Source: Nevskiaceae bacterium
GTDB taxonomy: Bacteria; Pseudomonadota; Gammaproteobacteria; Steroidobacterales; Steroidobacteraceae
Direction of reading: 5' to 3'
Assembly (NCBI GenBank): GCA_024234075.1
Contig: JACKOV010000004.1
Span: 248,001-312,000, forward strand
Length of the DNA: 64,000 bases
The translations under genes and the position numbers were made by a program. Within the stretch, counting starts at the first letter, position 1; every line of letters begins with the position of its first letter. The notes under the pieces were generated by a model. That model worked only from the letters and a program-made list of their open reading frames with translations. It was not told where the DNA came from and searched no databases. Of the stretch, positions 1 to 8,547 are shown in pieces.

Positions 1-449
1 ATTTCGGTTAGCTCGCGCAACAACTCGGTGGCCAGCGGCGCCCGCCGCGTCAGATCGTTCCAGGCCAATGCCGCGAGCTGGGTCTCGAGCATGCGGCGCA
101 GGGTTTTCAGCTCGTCGTTCACCGCGCCGGCTGGCGGCGGCACCGAGGCAGCCGGCACGGCTTGGGCCACGGCCAGCGCCGCGCTGTCGGTCGCAGCCGG
201 AAATACACTGCGTTCCCGTGCGGCCAGCAGCGCCTCGAAACCCGCGGGTACCACGCCTTCGGACACAGCGTTGCCGACGGCCTGCGGCCGCAGCGGCGGC
301 GTGTCGTCGTGCTCGAGCGCGACCGTGATCTCCACCTGTCCGGCGACGCGGCGGCTGGCGAGGATCACCGCATCGGCGCCCTGCTCGTCACGCACGAGTT
401 TCAGCGCCTGTCGCATGTCCGGTGCTAGGTATCGCTTCATCTTCATCAT
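1..449 (-). CDS. flhF: Flagellar biosynthesis GTPase FlhF (N-terminal part)
   Basis: Partial gene: the first 149 codons, cut by the left edge of the window. The N-terminus (KRYLAPDMRQALKLVRDEQG, then ADAVILASRRV) is the FlhF start pattern, and the later ETQLAALAWND segment matches the helical region before the SRP-type GTPase domain, which lies outside the window. FlhF places the flagellum at the cell pole and recruits FliF. Three in-frame ATGs (449, 446, 440) lie within 10 bases, so the exact start is uncertain. It follows flhA by 12 bases, in the usual flhA-flhF order of polar flagellates. FlhG/FleN and FliA would be expected next, beyond the edge. Confidence 0.9.
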   Translation of the reverse strand, partial: MMKMKRYLAPDMRQALKLVRDEQGADAVILASRRVAGQVEITVALEHDDTPPLRPQAVGNAVSEGVVPAGFEALLAARERSVFPAATDSAALAVAQAVPAASVPPPAGAVNDELKTLRRMLETQLAALAWNDLTRRAPLATELLRELTE

Positions 450-461
450 CGTTCTCGCTGT

Positions 462-2555
462 TTATCGACCGACGGTGGCAACCAGTCGCACCCGTCGGTT
501 GTCGGGTACTTCGTTCCAGGCAATGACATGCAGCGACGGCACGCCGGCGCGCAGGAAGCGCGCCAGGGTCGGCCGCAACGCCGGCGCTACCAGCAGCACT
601 GCCGGCTGTCCGAGCGATTCCTGCTGCCGGCAGCTTTCCGCCAGCCGCGTCTGCAGGCGCTCGGCGAGGCCGGGCTCCAGCCCCGGACTGGCTGCGCCGC
701 TGACAATCGAGTGGGTAAGCAGTTGTTCGAGTTCCGGTTCGAGCGTGATCACCGGGATCTCGCCGGCCATGCCCGCGATGTCCTGCACGATCTGCCGCGA
801 CAACGCCACCCGCACCTGAGCGGTCAGCAACTGCGGATCCTGGGTCCGGCTCGCCTGCTCGGCGATGGTCTCGAGGATGCTGCGCAGATTGCGGATCGGG
901 ATGCGCTCGACCAGCAGGCCCTGCAGGACCTTGACGATCACCGCCAGCGGCACGGCCTTCGGCACCAGATCCTCGACCAGCTTCGGCGTGCTGCGCGCCA
1001 CGGCGTTCAGCAGCTGCTGCACCTCTTCGTGGCCGAGCAGCTCGTGCGCATGCAGCTGCACCACGTGGCTCAGATGAGTCGCAACCACGGTGGTCGCGTC
1101 GACGACGGTATAGCCCAATGCCTGGGCGTGCTCGCGCAGGGAGGTCTCGATCCATACCGCGTCCATGCCGAAGGCGGGGTCGCGGGTCTCGATACCCTGC
1201 AGCGTACCGAACACGCGACCGGGATTGATCGCCAGCTCGCGATCCGGATAGATGACGCTTTCCCCGATCGGCACGCCGGAGAGGTTGATCCGGTAGGCGT
1301 TGGGTGCCAGCTCGAGATTGTCGCGGATGTGCACCGCGGAGATCAGGAAACCGAGATCCTGCGAGAGCTTGCGCCGCACGCCCCGAATGCGTGCCAGCAG
1401 CTCCCCGCCCTGGGCCTTGTCGACCAGCGGCACCAGACGGTAGCCGACCTCCAGCGCAATCAGATCGACGGGTCGCACATCCTCCCAAGACAGTTCCTTC
1501 GAGTCCGCGGCCGTCGGCGCTGGCGTGACCAGCGCGGCTGCAGGCTCGGCCGCAACCCGTTGCTGGCGCTGCCAGGCCCACCAAGCGCCGCCGCCGCACA
1601 GGCTGGCCATGGCGAGAAAGGCCACGTTCGGCATGCCCGGAATCAGGCCGAGGCTGCCGAGTACTCCGGCCGCCACGCCGAGCATCCGTGGGTCGCCGAA
1701 CAGTTTGGCGGCGACCTCGCTGCCCATGTCCTGGTCGCGCGACATGCGGGTGACGATCACGGCGACCGCCGTCGAGAGCAGCAGCGCGGGGATCTGTGCC
1801 ACCAGGCCATCGCCGACGGTCAGCAGCGTGTAAACCCGGGAGGCGTCGCCGAACGCCAGATCGTGTGCCATCGTGCCGATCGCGATACCACCGATGATGT
1901 TGATCACCAGGATCAGGATGCCGGCCGTCGCGTCGCCGCGGACGAACTTGCTGGCACCGTCCATCGAACCGTAGAAGTCAGCTTCGGCACGAACCTCGGC
2001 ACGGCGCACCCGCGCTTCGTCCTGGGTGACCAGGCCGGCGTTCAGATCGGCGTCGATGGCCATCTGCTTGCCGGGCATCGCGTCGAGGGTGAAGCGCGCA
2101 CTGACCTCCGAGATGCGACCCGCGCCCTTGGTCACCACGACGAAGTTGATGATCGTCAGGATGGCGAAGACGATGATGCCGACGGCGTAGTCGCCGCCGA
2201 TCACGAACTCGCCGAAGGATTCGATCACGTGTCCAGCGGCGCTCGGGCCGGTGTGGCCGTTGATCAGCACCACACGGGTCGAAGCGACGTTCAGCGCCAG
2301 ACGGAACATGGTCGCGATCAGCAGTACCGACGGGAAGATCGCGAAATCGAGCGGCTTGCGGACCGTGAACACGGCAATCACGATCAGCAGCGACAGCGCG
2401 ATGTTGAACGTGAACAGGATGTCGAGTGCCAGCGGCGGCAACGGCACGACGATCATCGCCAGCATGGCCAGCAAGCCGATCGGCACGCCGATGCCGCGCA
2501 GCAGCATCGCGCGGAATGCGGCGCCGTTCATCGCGGGATTTGCTGCAGTGGCCAT
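462..2555 (-). CDS. flhA: Flagellar export apparatus protein FlhA
   Basis: 697 residues, normal for FlhA, the export-gate protein that docks chaperone-substrate complexes and works with FlhB in flagellar type III secretion. The N-terminal half has about eight hydrophobic segments. The FHIPEP family signature is visible (RISEVSARFTLDAMPGKQMA), followed by the conserved loop with DADLNAGL and EADFYGSMDGASKFVRGDA. The C-terminal half is the soluble cytoplasmic domain (from about residue 330). It starts 3 bases after the flhB stop, so the two are translationally linked, and it belongs to the fliL-to-flhF operon. Confidence 0.97.
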   Translation of the reverse strand: MATAANPAMNGAAFRAMLLRGIGVPIGLLAMLAMIVVPLPPLALDILFTFNIALSLLIVIAVFTVRKPLDFAIFPSVLLIATMFRLALNVASTRVVLINGHTGPSAAGHVIESFGEFVIGGDYAVGIIVFAILTIINFVVVTKGAGRISEVSARFTLDAMPGKQMAIDADLNAGLVTQDEARVRRAEVRAEADFYGSMDGASKFVRGDATAGILILVINIIGGIAIGTMAHDLAFGDASRVYTLLTVGDGLVAQIPALLLSTAVAVIVTRMSRDQDMGSEVAAKLFGDPRMLGVAAGVLGSLGLIPGMPNVAFLAMASLCGGGAWWAWQRQQRVAAEPAAALVTPAPTAADSKELSWEDVRPVDLIALEVGYRLVPLVDKAQGGELLARIRGVRRKLSQDLGFLISAVHIRDNLELAPNAYRINLSGVPIGESVIYPDRELAINPGRVFGTLQGIETRDPAFGMDAVWIETSLREHAQALGYTVVDATTVVATHLSHVVQLHAHELLGHEEVQQLLNAVARSTPKLVEDLVPKAVPLAVIVKVLQGLLVERIPIRNLRSILETIAEQASRTQDPQLLTAQVRVALSRQIVQDIAGMAGEIPVITLEPELEQLLTHSIVSGAASPGLEPGLAERLQTRLAESCRQQESLGQPAVLLVAPALRPTLARFLRAGVPSLHVIAWNEVPDNRRVRLVATVGR

Positions 2556-2558
2556 GGA

Positions 2559-3704
2559 TCAAACCCTCGGCCGGCCATTGCGGCCGAGTTCTTCGACCGC
2601 CGGGTCGATGGTCGGCGGCGGTGGCGGCTGCGCCCCCGCTGCGGTGGCGGTCTTGAGGTGCATGACGTAGGTGAGGATCTGCGCCACCGCGACGTACAGC
2701 GCCGCCGGAATCGGCACGCCGAGATCGACGTTGCGGAACAGCACGCGCGCCAGCGGCGGTGCGGAGACCAGCGGCACGGCATTCGCCGCGGCGATCTCGC
2801 GGATCCTGGCGGCAACCTCGTCCGCACCCTTGGCCACCAGCACCGGGGCGCCGTCGCGACGCTCGTCGTAGCGCAACGCCACGGCATAGTGGGTCGGGTT
2901 GGTGACAACCACCGTCGCGTTCGGCACCTCGGCCATCATTCGTCGCCTGGCCAGCGCCTGCTGCGTCTGGCGGATACGACCCTTGACCTCCGGCGCTCCC
3001 TCTGACTCGCGATGCTCCTGTCGCACTTCCTGGCGGGTCATGCGCAACTGCCGGCCGTGCTGCCAGATCTGATAAGGCACATCGATCACTGCAATCAGCG
3101 CCAATGCGCCCGCCATCGCCAGCAGCGCCTGGGCCGTCAGCCGCAGCGACTGCGCCATCGCCGGTACGACCGCCTGCCGCGAGAGCTGCAGAATGTCCTC
3201 GATCTGCGTCCAGAGGACCAGCACCGCGATCAGGCCGACCGCTAGGAATTTGCTGATCGATTTCGCTAGCTCGACCAGACTGCGTACCGAGAACATGCGA
3301 CTGAATCCCTTCGCTGGGCTGATGCGCTCGAGCTTCAGGCCCAGAGCCTCGGTGCTGAAATTCCAGCCGCCGAGCGCCATGGGAGCAAGCAGCGCCGCAA
3401 CCAGCACCAGGCCGAGGACCGGCGCCACGCTGAGCAATGCATCCAGCATCTGGCCCTGGAACACGGCAATCGCGGCGTTCTCGTTGGACAACGGGGCACC
3501 GCCGAGGCTCAGTCCGCGGCGCATCATTTCCGCCATCCGCCCGATGATCCCGGAGCCGAGCATCAGCAATGCCGTGGCGGTGGCCATCGTTACCACGGCC
3601 GCACCGAGCTCCGGCGAGCGCGGCAGCTGGCCGCGCCGGCGTGCGTCCTCGAGCCGCTTCGGTGTTGCGCGCTCTGTGCGATCGGAAGTGTCGTTCTCGG
3701 CCAT
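2559..3704 (-). CDS. flhB: Flagellar export switch protein FlhB
   Basis: 381 residues. FlhB is the membrane protein that switches export from rod/hook to filament substrates after self-cleavage. The N-terminus has the family pattern ERATPKRLEDARRRGQ, four hydrophobic segments follow, and the autocleavage motif NPTH is at residues 269-272 (VVVTNPTHYAVAL), the same position as in enteric FlhB. After the cleavage domain, the tail from about residue 355 is rich in Pro and Ala. The gene is 21 bases downstream of fliR and 3 bases upstream of flhA. All key residues look intact. Confidence 0.97.
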   Translation of the reverse strand: MAENDTSDRTERATPKRLEDARRRGQLPRSPELGAAVVTMATATALLMLGSGIIGRMAEMMRRGLSLGGAPLSNENAAIAVFQGQMLDALLSVAPVLGLVLVAALLAPMALGGWNFSTEALGLKLERISPAKGFSRMFSVRSLVELAKSISKFLAVGLIAVLVLWTQIEDILQLSRQAVVPAMAQSLRLTAQALLAMAGALALIAVIDVPYQIWQHGRQLRMTRQEVRQEHRESEGAPEVKGRIRQTQQALARRRMMAEVPNATVVVTNPTHYAVALRYDERRDGAPVLVAKGADEVAARIREIAAANAVPLVSAPPLARVLFRNVDLGVPIPAALYVAVAQILTYVMHLKTATAAGAQPPPPPTIDPAVEELGRNGRPRV

Positions 3705-3725
3705 GCTCTGCTTACCGATTCAGTC

Positions 3726-4511
3726 TCAACCCGGTCCGCCGGCCTGGAGCTGGCGGACCGCATCGAGCGCCAACCCCACCAGTTCCATGAAGTTCTGCTG
3801 CACCGCCGGCAAGCCGACGAATATGACGACCAGGCCGAATGCCAGAATGATCGGGAAACCGACCGCGAACAGGTTGAGGCTCGGTGCCGCACGGCTCATG
3901 GCGCCGAACGCCAGATTGACGACCAGCAGTGCGGTCATACCGGGCAGCGCTACAGCGACCGCGCCGGCGAACAGATGACCGCCGAAGCTCAGCACCAGCC
4001 AGGCGGCCGGAGCGCCGAAACCGGAGATGCCGACAGGCAAGGTACTGAAACCGGTGACCACCGCTTCGAGGAACGCCAGGTGGCCGTTCAGCGCCACGAA
4101 AGTCATGGTGATCAGCAGCAGGTAAAGCTGCCCCACCGCGGCGGTCGATGCGCCGCGCATCGGATCCACGTTGAACGCGAACGACAGGCCCATGCTGTTG
4201 GCCAGCAACTGCCCGCCCAGCCCGACCGCGTCGAAGATCAACTGGACGATGAACCCCAGTGCAACGCCGATGATCACCTGCTGGGCCGTGATCAGCAGTC
4301 CATCGAGCGAAAACGGCGCAACCGCCGGTGGAGGCGGCAGCAGCGGCACGGTCAGCAGCGTCACTGCGGCCGCCAGCACGATGCGAATGCGCGCCGGCAC
4401 GAACCGTGCGCCGAAGATCGGCACCACCGTGAAGAACGCGGCGATGCGGACGAACGGCCAGAAATGTGCCGCCATCCACGCTTGCCCTTGTGCTGCGCTG
4501 ATCTCGATCAT
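3726..4511 (-). CDS. fliR: Flagellar export protein FliR
   Basis: 261 residues with six hydrophobic stretches, normal for FliR, which forms the export gate with FliP and FliQ in the inner membrane. Recognisable family features are FWPFVRIAAFFTVVPIFG near the N-terminus, RIRIVLAAAVTLL, and the conserved central NSMGLSFAFNVDP. The gene starts one base after the fliQ stop. No anomaly was seen. Confidence 0.95.
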   Translation of the reverse strand: MIEISAAQGQAWMAAHFWPFVRIAAFFTVVPIFGARFVPARIRIVLAAAVTLLTVPLLPPPPAVAPFSLDGLLITAQQVIIGVALGFIVQLIFDAVGLGGQLLANSMGLSFAFNVDPMRGASTAAVGQLYLLLITMTFVALNGHLAFLEAVVTGFSTLPVGISGFGAPAAWLVLSFGGHLFAGAVAVALPGMTALLVVNLAFGAMSRAAPSLNLFAVGFPIILAFGLVVIFVGLPAVQQNFMELVGLALDAVRQLQAGGPG

Positions 4512-4512
4512 T

Positions 4513-4782
4513 TCAGTGGATCAGTGTCGGAATGCTCTCGAAAAGCTCGCGCGTGTAGCTGACCAGGATCTTCAACATCCATGGCCCGGCGATCGCCAGC
4601 GCCGCGGTCATCGCCAGCAGCTTGGGGATGAAAGACAGAGTCATCTCATTGATCTGGGTTGCCGCCTGGAACACGCCGACCAGCAAGCCGACCATCAACG
4701 CCACCATCAGCAGCGGCATCGACAGCAGCAACATGGTCTCCAGCGCCCGTTGCCCGACGGCCATGATCATCTCGGGACTCAT
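4513..4782 (-). CDS. fliQ: Flagellar export protein FliQ
   Basis: 89 residues with two hydrophobic hairpin helices, the full FliQ length. The segment LLVGVFQAATQINEMTLSF is the conserved FliQ loop and second-helix start. FliQ packs round the FliP/FliR core of the export gate. Its ATG overlaps the fliP stop by 4 bases. Confidence 0.96.
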   Translation of the reverse strand: MSPEMIMAVGQRALETMLLLSMPLLMVALMVGLLVGVFQAATQINEMTLSFIPKLLAMTAALAIAGPWMLKILVSYTRELFESIPTLIH

Positions 4783-5555
4783 CGGTAGAAGCTCCCGGCA
4801 ATCGTGCCCATCACCAACGACCAGCCGTCGACCAGCACGAACAACATCAACTTGAAGGGCAAGGAGATCAGCACCGGCGACAGCATCATCATGCCCATCG
4901 ACATCAGCACGCTGGCGACCACCAGATCGATGATCACGAACGGGATGAACAGCAGGAAGCCGATCAGGAAGGCGGTCTTGAGCTCACTGGTGACGAAGGC
5001 CGGCACCAGGATCGAGAACGGCACATCGTCCGCCTTCTCGAACCCTGTGCCACCCGAGATTCGCACGAAGGTCGCGATGTCCGACTCGCGCGTCTGGCCG
5101 AGCATGAACTGTTTCAACGGCCCGCTGGCCCGTTCCAGCGCCACGGTCGTCTCGATCTGGCCGTTGCGGTATGGAATCAGTGCTTCGGTATTGATCTGCT
5201 CCAGCACCGGAGTCATCACAAAAAACGACAGGAACAGTGCCAGCCCCAGGATGACCTGATTGGGAGGCGTCTGGCCGGCCCCCAGTGCCTGGCGCAGGAT
5301 GCCAAGCACGATCACGATGCGGGTGAACGAGGTCATCATCAGCAACAGCGCCGGCAGCAGCGTCAGCGCCGTCATCAGCGCCAGGACCTGCAGCGTCAGC
5401 GTGTAGGTTTGCCCACCGCCGGGTGCGGCATGGACCTCGAGTGCCGGGATGCCCTTGAGCAGTGAATCGGCCGCGCCCGCTGCGGTATCGGCCATGGCCA
5501 GTTCCGGCAGCGATGGCGCCAGCAGCAACAGCGCAAGCAGCAGCCAGCGCTTCAT
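4779..5555 (-). CDS. fliP: Flagellar export gate protein FliP
   Basis: 258 residues. FliP is the main pore subunit of the flagellar export gate. It begins with a cleavable signal peptide (KRWLLLALLLLAPSLPELAMA), usual for FliP. Family signatures include MTSFTRIVIVLGILRQALG, NQVILGLALFLSFFVMTP and FIPFVIIDLVVASVLMSMGM. The ATG overlaps the fliO stop by 4 bases, and the fliQ ATG overlaps its own stop, so fliOPQ are translationally coupled. Confidence 0.97.
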   Translation of the reverse strand: MKRWLLLALLLLAPSLPELAMADTAAGAADSLLKGIPALEVHAAPGGGQTYTLTLQVLALMTALTLLPALLLMMTSFTRIVIVLGILRQALGAGQTPPNQVILGLALFLSFFVMTPVLEQINTEALIPYRNGQIETTVALERASGPLKQFMLGQTRESDIATFVRISGGTGFEKADDVPFSILVPAFVTSELKTAFLIGFLLFIPFVIIDLVVASVLMSMGMMMLSPVLISLPFKLMLFVLVDGWSLVMGTIAGSFYR

Positions 5556-6016
5556 CGGCCGAGGCTCCGGCGCAACAACTCGGCGAAGTTCCCTTGTGAC
5601 GCCACGGGGGATGCCGGGCTCTCGGCCGTGAGCGGCTCGGCTTCGGGCAGCACGTGCAGGGTGCGCACCTGCCCCGCGCCGACACCGATCAGCAATCGTG
5701 CCCGCTCCACCTGGATCAGCACCGCCCGCTCCTTCGGACCGAGCGCAAGCTCGGCGAGCACGTCGATGCCCGGCGCGCCGGCGCGGCGGGTGGTACGCAG
5801 ACGGCGCAGCAACCAGGCGAGCGCGAATACCAGGCCGAGCACCAGCGCCAGGGCCAGCGATACCTGGACCAGGCTGCCGAATCCCGGCGCGCCTGCCGCA
5901 CCGGGAGTGCTGGCTGCGCCGAAAGGCGCTGCCGCGGCCGCAGGGGCCTCGGCGCCTTGTGCGACGGTCGCGAGCCCCGGCAGCAATGCCATGGCGATGC
6001 GTTGGATGAGCTGCAC
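5552..6016 (-). CDS. fliO: Flagellar biosynthesis protein FliO
   Basis: About 154 residues from a GTG start at 6016, which has a GGCGAGG-like ribosome site and lies 10 bases after the fliN stop; a longer reading frame runs back into fliN and is not real. The N-terminus looks like a signal sequence (IAMALLPGLATVAQGA), and a single strong membrane helix follows (about residues 45-68), then a cytoplasmic domain with the FliO pattern GPKERAVLIQVERARLLIGV. FliO helps FliP assemble. Length and position match the family. Confidence 0.9.
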   Translation of the reverse strand: MQLIQRIAMALLPGLATVAQGAEAPAAAAAPFGAASTPGAAGAPGFGSLVQVSLALALVLGLVFALAWLLRRLRTTRRAGAPGIDVLAELALGPKERAVLIQVERARLLIGVGAGQVRTLHVLPEAEPLTAESPASPVASQGNFAELLRRSLGR

Positions 6017-6026
6017 GCCGCCTCGC

Positions 6027-6419
6027 CTATTTGAGCTTGCGGATGCGTTCCGCCGGACTGATGACGTCCGTGATGCGCACGCCGAACTTGTCGTTGACCA
6101 CGACGACTTCGCCATGGGCGATCAGGGTGCCGTTGACGAAGACGTCGAGTGGCTCGTCGGCACCGCGCTCCAGTTCGACGACCGACCCCTGGGTCAGCTG
6201 CAGGAGATTGCGGATCGGAATACGGACCCGGCCGACCTCCATCGACAGCGTCACCGGCACATCGAGAATCGCCTCGATATTCACTTCCGAGCGCGGCTTG
6301 GGTTCGAGGATTTCGGCTGCCTGCTGCGCTTCCGCGACCGGCTGTTTGGCGGCCTCGGCGGCGGCCAGTTGTTCGAACGCCGCGAGCTGCGCGGCTTCAT
6401 CGTTCATGTTGACACTCAT
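6027..6419 (-). CDS. fliN: Flagellar motor switch protein FliN
   Basis: 130 residues from ATG 6419. The C-terminal 75 residues are a SpoA/C-ring domain: ILDVPVTLSMEVGRVRIPI, LLQLTQGSVVELER, PLDVFVNGTLIAHGEVVVV, FGVRITDV. The N-terminal 45 residues are Ala/Gln/Glu-rich, as in other FliN proteins. FliN forms the lower ring of the rotor switch and normally pairs with FliM. Here the preceding gene is fliL, not fliM, with only 37 bases between them (see findings). The protein is FliN-sized and has no FliM N-terminal CheY-binding motif or middle domain, so it is not a fused FliM/FliN. Confidence 0.96.
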   Translation of the reverse strand: MSVNMNDEAAQLAAFEQLAAAEAAKQPVAEAQQAAEILEPKPRSEVNIEAILDVPVTLSMEVGRVRIPIRNLLQLTQGSVVELERGADEPLDVFVNGTLIAHGEVVVVNDKFGVRITDVISPAERIRKLK

Positions 6420-6456
6420 CCTGGAATCTCCGCGGCGTTCGGCAGACAACCGGCGC

Positions 6457-6960
6457 TCACTGCATCACGAAGCTGGTGAAGTAGACGTTGTCGATCGACT
6501 CGGGGCTGCCGGCCTCGGCCTTGACGATCTTGCGAACCTGCTCGAGCGCGGCAGCGCGGAGCTTCTCCTTGCCTTCGCGGGTGGCCAGCTCCGATGCCTG
6601 CTGTTGTCCGAACAGCAGCAGCAGATCGTTGCGGATCACCGGCTCGTTGGCCCTCATCAGCTCGATCGTGCGAGGCTCGCGGCTGGCGAGACGCACCTCG
6701 ATCTGCAGGAACCGCACGGTCTGCTGGCCCGAAAAATTGACTACGAAGGGCGGGTCGAGCGGCAGGAACTGCAGTGGCGGGAGCGGCTTCGACGCCTCGG
6801 CTGCGGCATTCCCGCCGTCTTGACCGGACTTCCAGAAATAGAATCCACCGGCTGCGCCACCGAGGACGAACAGCGCCACTGCGGCGATCAGGATCCGCTT
6901 CTTCTTGCTGGGAGGCACGCCATCGGCGAGCTCGACTGCGGCGACTGGTGCGTTGGCCAT
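6457..6960 (-). CDS. fliL: Flagellar basal-body protein FliL
   Basis: 167 residues from ATG 6960 (starting MANAPVAAVE); a further upstream in-frame start at 6993 would fall at the expected transcription start of the sigma54 promoter and is less likely. A short cytoplasmic tail with KKK is followed by one membrane helix (about residues 22-42) and a periplasmic FliL domain: PLDPPFVVNF, RFLQIEVRLASRE, RANEPVIRNDLLLLF and the C-terminal VYFTSFVMQ. FliL sits round the stator and supports motor function under load. It is the first gene of the fliL-to-flhF operon. Confidence 0.95.
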   Translation of the reverse strand: MANAPVAAVELADGVPPSKKKRILIAAVALFVLGGAAGGFYFWKSGQDGGNAAAEASKPLPPLQFLPLDPPFVVNFSGQQTVRFLQIEVRLASREPRTIELMRANEPVIRNDLLLLFGQQQASELATREGKEKLRAAALEQVRKIVKAEAGSPESIDNVYFTSFVMQ

Positions 6961-6979
6961 GGACCGGACCTGTCTCGAA

Positions 6980-6993
6980 GTGCCACGTGGCAC
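6980..6993. repeat. Perfect 14-bp palindrome in the fliL leader
   Basis: GTGCCACGTGGCAC is self-complementary. It sits 12-25 bases downstream of the sigma54 -12 element and about 20 bases before the fliL ATG, at the predicted start of the transcript. It could be an operator or a short hairpin at the 5' end of the mRNA. No known protein is assigned to it. Confidence 0.5.
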
Positions 6994-7005
6994 CAGACCC
7001 GATCA

Positions 7006-7021
7006 AGCAATAGCCGTGCCA
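7006..7021 (-). promoter_or_regulatory. sigma54 promoter for the fliL operon
   Basis: Read on the minus strand: TGGCACG, four bases (GCTA), TTGCT. This is an exact match to the sigma54 -24/-12 consensus with correct spacing. The predicted start is near 6995, about 35 bases before the fliL ATG at 6960. It lies in the 117-base gap between fliK and fliL, so fliL-flhF can be expressed apart from fliE-fliK. Confidence 0.85.
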
Positions 7022-7077
7022 TGCCGGCAATCGAGACCTGCGTCACACGGGCGACGGCTTTCCGACGCTGCGCAGAC

Positions 7078-8094
7078 TCAGGCGTACAGGTCGATCAGGC
7101 CTCGGCGTGTGACGGAGGTCACAGGATCTTCGCCGGCGTCGGCGCCGGATTCCTGCGAGGCCCGCGTGAGGGCGGCCGCCGTGAAGCCCCGCTGCGGATC
7201 CCGCGGGGTATGGCTGAATACTTCTGCATTGGCCAGCAACAAACCGGAGGCACCGAGCAGCTCCCGCAGACGCGGCAGCGATTGTTCGATGGCGTTGCGG
7301 GTATCCGCGTGGCTGGCGCCGAACCAGACAGTCGTTTCGCCCTCGCGGACCGCGATTCGCACTTCGAGCGGCCCGAGATTGTCCGGGTTGAGCCGCAGCG
7401 ACGCGATCTGCTCGCCACGCTCGACCATCCAGACAAGCTGCGTGCCGAGTTCGTCGTTCCAGGCAGGCGTACCCGGTGGCGCGCGAAGCTCGGCGGGTCG
7501 CGCCGGCGCGGCGATCTCGCTGCCGGTGCTGCGCGTACCGCCGCGAATCTCACCCGCAGCCGCCACGGTGGGAGTCTCGCCGCCACCCGTCCCACCAGCG
7601 CCCTCGGTACGAACGGCCGACTCGAGACCCGCCAGCGGATCCTGCAGGCCACGCACGCCGCCGTCGCGGTCGATCCTGGCAGCCGACTCCATCCGATCCG
7701 CCAGACTGTCAGCCACGTGTTCCAGCCCATCTTCCAGCGCCTCCTCGAGGGCCTCGTCCGACGCAGCCGAGCGCAACGGCATCTCCACCGGCGCGATCAG
7801 CGGCAGCCCGGCGAGATCCGGGAGCGCATCAGTTGCGCCGGTGGGGTCGATGCAGGACGCCGCCGCCGCCTCATTCCCACTGACGCCGGCCGCGTCCACC
7901 GTGTCGTCCAGCGCGACGGCCTCGTGGTGGTCACTGTCGATCGACCGCGACTCCTGCGAGCCAGAAGTCGACTGCGACTCCAGGATTCCGGCAAACGATC
8001 CGCGATCTTCCGTGGCGGTGCTGCCGGCGCTGCCCCGGGTCGATCCCGTAGTGCGGGAAGCAATGCCTGTGGTCGATGTCACGCTGCCGTTCAT
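7078..8094 (-). CDS. fliK: Flagellar hook-length control protein FliK
   Basis: 338 residues. The first 230 residues are low-complexity and variable, as is usual for FliK (Ser/Thr/Gly/Asp-rich). The C-terminal domain is recognisable: SLRLNPDNLGPLEVRIAVRE, TTVWFGASHADTRNAIEQ, LPRLRELLGASGLLLANAEV. FliK measures hook length and triggers the FlhB substrate switch. It lies 3 bases after fliJ and is the last gene of the fliE-to-fliK group. Confidence 0.88.
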   Translation of the reverse strand: MNGSVTSTTGIASRTTGSTRGSAGSTATEDRGSFAGILESQSTSGSQESRSIDSDHHEAVALDDTVDAAGVSGNEAAAASCIDPTGATDALPDLAGLPLIAPVEMPLRSAASDEALEEALEDGLEHVADSLADRMESAARIDRDGGVRGLQDPLAGLESAVRTEGAGGTGGGETPTVAAAGEIRGGTRSTGSEIAAPARPAELRAPPGTPAWNDELGTQLVWMVERGEQIASLRLNPDNLGPLEVRIAVREGETTVWFGASHADTRNAIEQSLPRLRELLGASGLLLANAEVFSHTPRDPQRGFTAAALTRASQESGADAGEDPVTSVTRRGLIDLYA

Positions 8095-8097
8095 CCT

Positions 8098-8547
8098 TCA
8101 TCCCTCAATCTGCGCACGCGATGTCGCCAGGCGCGCCCATTCGTCGGTTTCGCGCTGTTCGGCACGCGACAGGCCGAGGTCGTCCTCCGCCTGCCACCGC
8201 TCCACCACGCTGCCGACCGCCTTGCAGCGGGTCGCCGCTTCGTTCCAGCGCTGTCGCTCGAATTCGCGTTCGTGTTCGGTGCGCAACACGATCTGCTGTT
8301 GCTGCTGAATCGCTTCGCCGAGCCTGGCGACGAACGCGTGGTAGTCGCGCAATGCGATGGCATCCATGCCGCCGGCGGCGCGGCGACCGAATCCCTGCAG
8401 ATATTCGTCTCGATAGCGTTTCAGCTCCGTGAGCCGGGCAAGCGCGTCGTCGACCCGCGCCTGGGCCGCGGTGAATTTCGCACGCTGCTCCTTCTCGGTG
8501 TTCTCGAGATCGCTGCGGAAGTGGTTCAATCGTTGTGCGCGCTTCAT
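8098..8547 (-). CDS. fliJ: Flagellar export chaperone FliJ
   Basis: 149 residues, predicted to be nearly all charged helix/coiled coil and rich in Arg, Glu and Gln, as is typical of FliJ, the central stalk of the FliI ATPase ring. Segments such as RLTELKRYRDEYLQGFG and LRDYHAFVARLGEAI match the family pattern. The ATG overlaps the fliI stop by 4 bases. The assignment rests on size, coiled-coil character and position as much as on motifs. Confidence 0.88.
   Translation of the reverse strand: MKRAQRLNHFRSDLENTEKEQRAKFTAAQARVDDALARLTELKRYRDEYLQGFGRRAAGGMDAIALRDYHAFVARLGEAIQQQQQIVLRTEHEREFERQRWNEAATRCKAVGSVVERWQAEDDLGLSRAEQRETDEWARLATSRAQIEG

Noticed and set aside
528..3005. 825-codon open frame on the plus strand opposite flhA and flhB
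   Set aside because: It is a GC-driven antisense shadow: low-complexity Arg/Gln/His-rich translation, no domain, and flhA/flhB on the other strand are complete.
6027..6419. fliN as a FliM-FliN fusion that would explain the missing fliM
   Set aside because: The protein is only 130 residues and has the FliN C-ring domain alone.
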